Source: JASBRS01 sp964496495 (GTDB lineage Bacteria; Deinococcota; Deinococci; Deinococcales; Trueperaceae). Taken from it: a DNA stretch of 64,000 nt. Below, piece by piece: positions 58,745-64,000 of the stretch. The stretch is taken from assembly GCA_964496495.1 (NCBI GenBank), contig CAZBZU010000010.1:9793-73792 (forward strand), written 5' to 3'. Position 1 is the first letter of the stretch; every line of letters begins with the position of its first letter. The notes beneath the pieces were generated by a model that was not told the DNA's origin, did no database searches, and was given only the letters and a program-made list of their open reading frames with translations. The position numbers were made by a program, and so were the translations under genes.

Positions 58745-59608
58745 ATGAGCGAGTACGCGCATCCTGAGGTTCTGGTGGACACGGGCTGGCTGGAACAGCA
58801 CGCGGGGGACGCGAGCGTCCGCGTGCTGGAGGTCGATGAGGACGTGTTGCTGTACGAGCAGGGCCACGTTCCCGGCGCGCTCCGGCTCGACTGGCACACC
58901 GAGCTTCAGCGCCCCGACGTGCGCGACTTCGTGGACGAGGCGGGCTTCGCCGGGCTGATGGAGTCCAAGGGGGTCGACAACGACACCACCGTGGTGCTCT
59001 ATGGCGACAAGTCGAACTGGTGGGCGGCGTATGCCTTCTGGTTCCTGAGGTACAACGGCCACCAGGACCTGCGGCTGATGAACGGCGGCCGCCAGAAGTG
59101 GACGAGCGAGGGGCGGCCGACGACCACCGATGTGCCGCGCCCCGAGCGCGGCTCCTACCATGTGCCCTACCGCGACGCTTCGATCCGCGCCTTCTCAGCC
59201 GACGTGCTTCGCCACCTGCTGGAGGTGAAGGACGGGCGGGGCGTGCTGGTGGACGTGCGCAGCCCGCAGGAGTACAGCGGCGAGAAGCTGCACATGCCCG
59301 AGTACCCGCAGGAGGGCGCCCTGCGCGGCGGCCACATCCCCGGAGCCGCCAACATCCCCTGGGCCAAGGCCGTGCGCGAGGACGGCACCTTCAAGGATGC
59401 CGATGCGCTCGCGGAGCTCTACGCCTCGCACGGCGTCACCCAGGACAAGGCGGTGGTGGCGTACTGCCGCATAGCGGAACGAAGCAGCCACACCTGGTTC
59501 GTGCTCAGGTACCTGCTCGGATACCCCAACGTCCGCAACTACGACGGCTCCTGGACCGAGTGGGGCAACATGGTGGGCGTGCCGATCGCCCAGGGCGACC
59601 GGCCGTGA
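58745..59608 (+). CDS. Thiosulfate sulfurtransferase (tandem rhodanese)
   Basis: A 287-residue two-domain rhodanese. The N-terminal domain (residues ~5-130; EQGHVPGALRLDW, VVLYGDKSNWWAAYAFWFLR) lacks a catalytic Cys. The C-terminal domain has HIPGAANIPW and the active loop AYCRIAERSSHTWF with the sulfur-carrying Cys. It moves sulfane sulfur from thiosulfate to cyanide or a thiol. GAGGAGG lies 5-6 nt before the ATG. The divergent Rrf2 gene and palindrome suggest control by sulfur or redox state. Confidence 0.92.
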   Translation: MSEYAHPEVLVDTGWLEQHAGDASVRVLEVDEDVLLYEQGHVPGALRLDWHTELQRPDVRDFVDEAGFAGLMESKGVDNDTTVVLYGDKSNWWAAYAFWFLRYNGHQDLRLMNGGRQKWTSEGRPTTTDVPRPERGSYHVPYRDASIRAFSADVLRHLLEVKDGRGVLVDVRSPQEYSGEKLHMPEYPQEGALRGGHIPGAANIPWAKAVREDGTFKDADALAELYASHGVTQDKAVVAYCRIAERSSHTWFVLRYLLGYPNVRNYDGSWTEWGNMVGVPIAQGDRP

Positions 59609-59711
59609 GGCGCCCGGAGCTGGCGCGCCGCCCCGCCGGCGGACCGGCGTCGTAGCTGCGTGGCCGATCGGCGGGCCCGGCGGGCCGCGGGACGGTCGCG
59701 CTGCCGCGGGG

Positions 59712-59969
59712 TCAGTCGTCCTGCCGGGAGCGCTCGCCCTCGGCGAGGGGGCGCGGCGTGGCCGCTGCGGCGTCGCCATCGGCCGTCGCCCGGCCCGGGG
59801 CGCTGCCGCGGGCGGGCGCGTCTGCCTGACGGCGCTCCGCGCCGACCCGGGAGCGGCTGGCGCGCCGCACCAGGAGCACGAAGGTCGTCACCACGGCCGC
59901 CATCACCAGGAAGTCGCCGATCTGCCAGAACATCCACCAGGGGTGCGGCATCCCGGTCGCCGGCGTCAT
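59712..59969 (-). CDS. Small single-helix membrane protein
   Basis: An ~85-residue protein. After PHPWWMFWQIGDF comes one membrane helix (LVMAAVVTTFVLLVRRA) and then a long basic, Ala/Gly-rich cytoplasmic tail. I do not recognise a family; small aromatic-led subunits of this sort occur beside cytochrome genes. A cytochrome c gene lies 108 nt upstream in the same direction. The start (59969) is uncertain; a GTG at 60023 is also in frame. Confidence 0.45.
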   Translation of the reverse strand: MTPATGMPHPWWMFWQIGDFLVMAAVVTTFVLLVRRASRSRVGAERRQADAPARGSAPGRATADGDAAAATPRPLAEGERSRQDD

Positions 59970-60077
59970 GCGGGGACGGGCCCGGAGAGCAGGGGCGTCG
60001 ACGCGGTTGTCATGACGCCCCACTCTACGCCGCGATCGCCCCGCCTGCCGACCCCGCAGCCAGGCATGCCGCGCGGC

Positions 60078-60554
60078 TCAAGGCGGCGTCGCAGGCGCTG
60101 CCGTGTCATGCGTACGTAGTTGCTCGGGCGTCCACCAGCTCCTGAGCAGCGTCAGCACGGTAGCGATGTCCTCCTTGCTCCAGGTGTCGCCCACCCCGGC
60201 CATCGCGCCCTTGCCGTCGCGGATCAGGAGCGCCAGGTCGACGTCGCTCAGGCGCCAGGCGGTTCCCTGCGCGTCGAGGCGGGGGATGCCCAGCCCGTCC
60301 ATGCCGGCGCCCTGGCCGCGCACGCCATGGCAGGAGGCGCAGGCCCCGGTGAAGAGGGTGCGGCCGTGCGCCAGCGCCGCCGCCGGGGTGTACTGCGCGA
60401 AGGCCGGGGTGGTGGCCGAGAGCAGGCCGGCCAGCGCCGCTGCCGTCAGCAGCCCCAGGCCGAGCGCCGCGGGCCAGGTCCGTGTCACGCCGGCAGCATC
60501 CCGTGCCGGCCGCAAGGTCGGCCAGGGCCGGATGCCCCGGAGCAGGATCGCCAC
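60078..60554 (-). CDS. Exported class I cytochrome c
   Basis: A 158-residue monohaem cytochrome. An N-terminal ~55-residue leader includes a hydrophobic signal or anchor (ALGLGLLTAAALAGLLSATTPAFA, cleavage likely after AFA). The haem motif is CASCH in RTLFTGACASCHGVRGQG; a Met ligand is likely in KGAMAGVGDTWSKEDI. It should carry electrons outside the membrane. The GTG at 60554 follows a TACCCC box by 6 nt, which overlaps the -10 box of the divergent histidine-kinase gene. Confidence 0.85.
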   Translation of the reverse strand: MAILLRGIRPWPTLRPARDAAGVTRTWPAALGLGLLTAAALAGLLSATTPAFAQYTPAAALAHGRTLFTGACASCHGVRGQGAGMDGLGIPRLDAQGTAWRLSDVDLALLIRDGKGAMAGVGDTWSKEDIATVLTLLRSWWTPEQLRTHDTAAPATPP

Positions 60555-60560
60555 TGGCGC

Positions 60561-60570
60561 GGGGTAGGCT
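60561..60570. promoter_or_regulatory. Overlapping divergent -10 boxes
   Basis: TAGGCT on the plus strand (60565-60570, 8 nt before the kinase GTG) shares bases with TACCCC on the minus strand (60561-60566, 6 nt before the cytochrome GTG). The two transcripts should exclude each other. Confidence 0.4.
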
Positions 60571-60578
60571 GAGCGCAG

Positions 60579-61862
60579 GTGCTCCGCATCCGTCTCAGCC
60601 TCCTGCTGGCGGCGGCGCTACTGCTGACGCTGCTCGGCTTCGCCGGCCTCGCCGTCACGGTGTTCGCCCGGATCCAGGACCGTGACCTCGGCCAGCTGCT
60701 GCAGCGAGAGCTGGTGCGGGTGCGCACGCTGCTGGCCGACGAGGCGGTCGGCGCGCAGTTCCTCAACAGCCCCGGTCAGGTGATGACGCTGCAGTTCGTC
60801 ACCCGCGGGGGGGCGGTGGCGATCCCCGCAGGCAGCCCGTCGCCGCTGCCCCTCGAGCAGAGCCCCACCATCGTGCAGGTGGACAGCCGCCCGATGATGG
60901 TGGCCTCGATCCCCTGGGTCTCCAACGGCGGCACCGCGCTGGGCACGGTGAGGTTGGGGATGGACGTGAGCAGCGCGCTCGCCGCCCGCCGGACCCTGCG
61001 GCGCAGCCTGGTGACCGCCGGCGTGCTCATCGCGCTGGCCGGCTTGCTCGCCGGGCTGCTCGTGCTCGGCCGCACGCTGCGTCCCCTGGCACGGCTGGCC
61101 GAGCAGGCGGACGCCCTCGACCCCAGCCGGCCTCGGCTCACCCCGGTGACGGGCCGGAGCGACGAAGTGGGCAAGGTCCAGGAGGCACTGCAGCGTGCGC
61201 TGCGAGCCATCCGGCAGCGCCAGCAGGCCGAGCGCGACGCCCTGGCCGAGGTCTCCCACGAGCTGGCGGCGCCGCTGTCGGTGGTCGCGGGCCGCCTGGA
61301 CGTGCTGGCCGCGCGTGACTCCGACCCGCAGGTGCTGGCCGCGCGCGACGCCGCCCGCGAGCTTCTCTACACCTCGCAGGACCTGCTCACCCTGGCGCGG
61401 GGCGAGCTCGAGCGCCCGCTCGAGCTGGAGGCCACCGATCTGGCCGACGTCGCCCAGCGGGTGGCGGCGGAGTACCCGGGCGTGGAGGTGGAGAGCGAGG
61501 GCGACGCGCGCGTGCTGGGCAGCCCGCGGCGGCTCACCCAGGCGGTGCGCAACCTGGTGCGCAACGGCGTGCAGGCGGCGGGGCGCCCGGATGCAGTGAC
61601 CGTGCGCGTGGGGGACGAGGGCCGCCGCGTGCGGCTGGTGGTGCGCGACGAGGGGCCCGGCCTGGACGACGAGGCTCGCGAGCGGGCGTTCGACCGCTAC
61701 TACACGCGCCGCAGCGCGGCCGGCGGCAGCGGCATCGGCCTAAGCGTGGTACGGGACATCGTGGAGGCACACGGCGGCAGCGTGACGGTGGCATCCTCGC
61801 CCGGCACGGGCAGCGCCTTCACGGTACTGCTGCCCAGCCTGCGCGCCGAGATCGGCCAGTAG
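60579..61862 (+). CDS. HAMP-domain sensor histidine kinase
   Basis: A 427-residue membrane sensor. Helix 1 (LSLLLAAALLLTLLGFAGLAVTVFA) and helix 2 (SLVTAGVLIALAGLLAGLLVLG) flank a ~115-residue outside domain. HAMP (RTLRPLARLAEQADAL) leads to the H-box AEVSHELAAPLSVVAGRLDVL, N-box RNLVRNGVQAAG, G1 VRDEGPGLDDEARERAFDRYY and G2 GGSGIGLSVV. H-box position +6 is Ala for the usual Arg/Lys (HELAAP). Its partner may be the regulator at 56649. The start is leaderless GTG. Confidence 0.9.
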   Translation: MLRIRLSLLLAAALLLTLLGFAGLAVTVFARIQDRDLGQLLQRELVRVRTLLADEAVGAQFLNSPGQVMTLQFVTRGGAVAIPAGSPSPLPLEQSPTIVQVDSRPMMVASIPWVSNGGTALGTVRLGMDVSSALAARRTLRRSLVTAGVLIALAGLLAGLLVLGRTLRPLARLAEQADALDPSRPRLTPVTGRSDEVGKVQEALQRALRAIRQRQQAERDALAEVSHELAAPLSVVAGRLDVLAARDSDPQVLAARDAARELLYTSQDLLTLARGELERPLELEATDLADVAQRVAAEYPGVEVESEGDARVLGSPRRLTQAVRNLVRNGVQAAGRPDAVTVRVGDEGRRVRLVVRDEGPGLDDEARERAFDRYYTRRSAAGGSGIGLSVVRDIVEAHGGSVTVASSPGTGSAFTVLLPSLRAEIGQ

Positions 61863-61869
61863 CGCGCGC

Positions 61870-61875
61870 TATCCT
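61870..61875 (+). promoter_or_regulatory. -10 box TATCCT, leaderless start
   Basis: TATCCT ends 6 nt before the ATG at 61882, immediately after the kinase stop codon. Confidence 0.5.
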
Positions 61876-61881
61876 TGCCTC

Positions 61882-62844
61882 ATGCCGACCTTGCTTCTCG
61901 CCGTCGAACCGGAGCGCCTGCCCGCGGGGGTGGAGGCGCGCGTGCGCTCGGAGGCCCCCGAGTACGACGTCGTCGTCACCCGTGACCGGCAGGAGATCGG
62001 CCGGCTAACGGACGACATCGAGATCGTCATCGGCTTCCCGCCGCGCGAGCTCCTGCCGGCCATGCCCGGGCTCCGCTGGTACCAGCAGTGGGCCGCGGGC
62101 GCCGACTGGCTGCGGCGACATCCCGAGCTGGTCGACGCGCCCTTCACCCTGACCAGCGCCGTGGGCATCCACGCGGTGCAGATCGGCGAGCACGTCTTCG
62201 CCTGCCTGCTGGCCCTCGCCCGCGAGCTGCCGGGAGCGGTGCTGGCGCAGCGCCAGCGGCGCTGGCGCGGCTTCAACGAGGCTCGCCCCTTCGAGCTCTT
62301 CGACAAGCGGCTGCTGGTCGTCGGGGTGGGCGCCATCGGCGGCCGCGTGGCGGAGCTCGGTGCTGCCTTCGGCATGCAGGTGGTGGGCCTGCGGCGCAAC
62401 CCGGAGCGCTCGGCACCGGGGGTGAGCCGCATGGTCGGCCCGGAGGCGCTCGACGGCGAGCTTCGACAGGCCGACGCGGTCGTGCTGACCGTTCCCCTCA
62501 CCGACGAGACGCGCGACCTTCTGAGCGCCGAGCGCATCGCCGCCATGAAGTCGGACGCGGTGCTGGTCAATATCGGTCGCGGCGGCACGGTGAACGAGGC
62601 GGCACTGGCGGCGGCGCTGGCCGACGGCCGGCTCCGCGGGGCGGCGCTCGACGTCTTCGAGAGCGAGCCGTTGCCCCCAGGCTCCCCATTGTGGGGGGTG
62701 CCCAACCTGCTCCTCACCGGCCACTACGCCGGAGCGACGCCGCGTTACGGCGAGCGCGCCATGGAGCTGGCGCTGGAGAACCTCGCGCGCTACCGCGCCG
62801 GAGAGCCGCTGCGCAACGTGGTGGACAAGCGCCTCGGCTACTGA
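61882..62844 (+). CDS. D-2-hydroxyacid dehydrogenase family protein
   Basis: A 320-residue NAD(P)-dependent oxidoreductase. The Rossmann motif is VVGVGAIGGRVAELGAAFG, then ADAVVLTVPLTDETRDLL and LVNIGRGGTVNEAAL (catalytic Arg region). The acid in ALDVFESEPLP (Glu) follows, and the catalytic His is in LTGHYAGATP. Relatives reduce 2-oxoacids such as glyoxylate or phenylpyruvate. The first ~100 residues are a flavodoxin-like substrate domain. It has its own leaderless promoter after the kinase gene. Confidence 0.9.
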   Translation: MPTLLLAVEPERLPAGVEARVRSEAPEYDVVVTRDRQEIGRLTDDIEIVIGFPPRELLPAMPGLRWYQQWAAGADWLRRHPELVDAPFTLTSAVGIHAVQIGEHVFACLLALARELPGAVLAQRQRRWRGFNEARPFELFDKRLLVVGVGAIGGRVAELGAAFGMQVVGLRRNPERSAPGVSRMVGPEALDGELRQADAVVLTVPLTDETRDLLSAERIAAMKSDAVLVNIGRGGTVNEAALAAALADGRLRGAALDVFESEPLPPGSPLWGVPNLLLTGHYAGATPRYGERAMELALENLARYRAGEPLRNVVDKRLGY

Positions 62845-62969
62845 GCGCGGCTCTCGCGCACGCCTCGCGCGCTGGGCGGCGCGGTGCTGGGCGGCGCGGA
62901 GGCGGGTCACGGCTCGCGCGGATGTCGGCTCGGGCGGGCCTGGGTACCGGCGTCGGACCTGCCCCGTGA

Positions 62970-62975
62970 TATCCT
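62970..62975 (+). promoter_or_regulatory. Extended -10 TGATATCCT for the aldehyde dehydrogenase
   Basis: TATCCT preceded by TGA gives an extended -10 with a leader of ~75 nt before the ATG at 63057. Confidence 0.4.
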
Positions 62976-63056
62976 CGAAGAATAGCGGAAGCGCCGTCCT
63001 GGACGCACCTCGCGGGTTCGCCCGCAGCGCGGTCGGCGCCTGGAGGGAGGAGCCAC

Positions 63057-64000
63057 ATGGCTCACAGCACCGCACCGGAGCGGCGCCGCGCGGCGGCGGC
63101 CCATCACATCATCGATGGCCGCGCCGTGTCGAGCGACCGCAGCTTCGAGTCCCGCAACGCCAGCGACCTGTCCGATGTCGTCGGCGTCTTCCCGGAGGCC
63201 AGCCGCGAGCAGGTGCGCGAGGCCTGTGAGGCGGCGCGGCGGGCGTTCGCGACCTGGTCCAAGACCCCCGCGCCCGTCCGCGGTGAGCTGATCGGCTCCA
63301 TCGGGCGGGCACTCGAGCGCGAGAAGGAGGCGCTCAGCCGGCTCGTCACGCGCGAGATGGGCAAGACCCTCAAGGAGGCGCGCGGCAGCGTGCAGGAGGC
63401 CATCGACACCTGCCACTTCTTCCAGTCCGAGGGCCGGCGCCTCTACGGCCAGACGGTTCCCTCGGAGATGCCGAACAAGGAGCTCACGACCTACCGGCGG
63501 CCGCTGGGCGTGGTCGCCATGGTGACGGCGGGCAACTTCCCCATCGCGGTGCCCAGCTGGAAGATCGTCCCGGCGTTGCTCACCGGCAACACCATCGTAT
63601 GGAAGCCCAGCGAGGACGCACCCGCGGTGGCCTACGCCTTCGCCCGACTGATCGAGGAAGCGGGCGTGCCCGCCGGCGTGCTGAACGTGGTCTTCGGCCA
63701 CGGCAAGGACGCAGCCGGTGCGTACCTGGTCGAGATGATGGACGAGGGATTGGTCGACAAGTTCGCCTTCACCGGATCCACCGCGGTGGGGCGGCACATC
63801 GGCGAGGTGGCGGGGCGCAACCTGCTCCACCCCACGCTCGAGCTCGGCGGCAAGAACCCGCTGGTGGTCATGCGCGACGCCGACCTGGAGAACGCCGTGG
63901 AGGGAGCCATCTTCTCGGCGTTCGGCACCGGCGGCCAGCGCTGCACCTCGGCGGGCAACATCATCGTCGACGCCCCCATCTACGACGCCTTCAAGGAGCG
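63057..64000 (+). CDS. NAD-dependent aldehyde dehydrogenase (truncated by window edge)
   Basis: The first ~314 residues of an ALDH; the frame is open at base 64000. Motifs seen are PLGVVAMVTAGNFPIAVPSWKIVPALLTGNTIVWKPSEDAP (oxyanion Asn, cofactor Lys), FTGSTAVGRHIGEVAGR, LELGGKNPLVV (Glu) and GTGGQRCTSAGN with the catalytic Cys. The pattern resembles aminoadipate-semialdehyde, betaine-aldehyde or succinate-semialdehyde dehydrogenases; specificity is open. GGAGGGAGG lies ~6 nt before the ATG. Confidence 0.92.
   Translation, partial: MAHSTAPERRRAAAAHHIIDGRAVSSDRSFESRNASDLSDVVGVFPEASREQVREACEAARRAFATWSKTPAPVRGELIGSIGRALEREKEALSRLVTREMGKTLKEARGSVQEAIDTCHFFQSEGRRLYGQTVPSEMPNKELTTYRRPLGVVAMVTAGNFPIAVPSWKIVPALLTGNTIVWKPSEDAPAVAYAFARLIEEAGVPAGVLNVVFGHGKDAAGAYLVEMMDEGLVDKFAFTGSTAVGRHIGEVAGRNLLHPTLELGGKNPLVVMRDADLENAVEGAIFSAFGTGGQRCTSAGNIIVDAPIYDAFKE

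Overview
Base composition is very GC-rich throughout (about 70% by eye). The bacterium is tentatively placed in Deinococcota, near Trueperaceae. This is an inference from several weak signals: many start codons sit 5-8 nt after a TANNNT -10 box (leaderless transcripts); a pyrR-pyrB-pyrC operon has an RNA leader; the GH42 beta-galactosidase has its catalytic glutamates at residues 141 and 312, the numbering I recall for the Thermus A4 enzyme. An actinobacterial or other high-GC origin is not excluded. The sequence is draft: a 100-N gap at 29405-29504 is flanked by an exact 55-nt duplication, which looks like two contig ends sharing a k-mer.

Layout. 1-15110 is mostly housekeeping: a membrane-protein tail, a zinc-finger protein, a ferritin-like/VIT iron exporter, a secreted nuclease, an aminotransferase, a CPBP protease, tRNA nucleotidyltransferase, coaE, a secreted DUF3352 protein, transketolase, a thioesterase, bioY and a methyltransferase. 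15114-20906 is accessory: a DUF3788 protein, a possible structured RNA, and a four-gene minus-strand cassette built round a cytoplasmic trypsin-like protease, followed by a gene-poor stretch. 21072-26051 holds two regulator/target pairs: a MarR-beta-solenoid fusion with a drug-type ABC exporter, and a PadR regulator opposite an FAD oxidase. mgsA, a small membrane protein and the beta-galactosidase follow.

29523-44989 is the main catabolic region. On the minus strand a FadR-type regulator heads acetoin-dehydrogenase-like E1 alpha and beta, an M24-fold protein and an E2-like lipoyl protein. On the plus strand are a ribose-type ABC importer and a ThuA-like protein. A butanediol-dehydrogenase-like SDR and a beta-hydroxyacid dehydrogenase/aldehyde dehydrogenase pair complete it. 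Four copies of a 17-bp palindrome (GGTATGATGNTCATACC) lie in two duplicated, similarly arranged divergent control regions, about 35.1-35.4 and 42.2-42.5 kb. The whole region therefore probably forms one regulon. Immediately downstream is an in-frame livM/livF deletion relic.

45717-64000 returns to general functions: a membrane Fe-S oxidoreductase, a PAS/GAF/HD-GYP protein, SCO1, a CRP-type regulator, the pyr operon with its PyrR-binding leader and a 36-codon leader ORF, an EAL phosphodiesterase, a response regulator, a YkoP-like protein, an Rrf2 regulator opposite a rhodanese, cytochrome c, a histidine kinase, a D-hydroxyacid dehydrogenase and a truncated aldehyde dehydrogenase.

The best candidate for an undescribed system is the protease cassette at 16148-19039. 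It has a triad-complete trypsin-like protease without a signal peptide, a 70-residue stand-alone copy of that protease's N-terminal domain, a coiled-coil protein with an aromatic-rich domain, and a small integral membrane protein.
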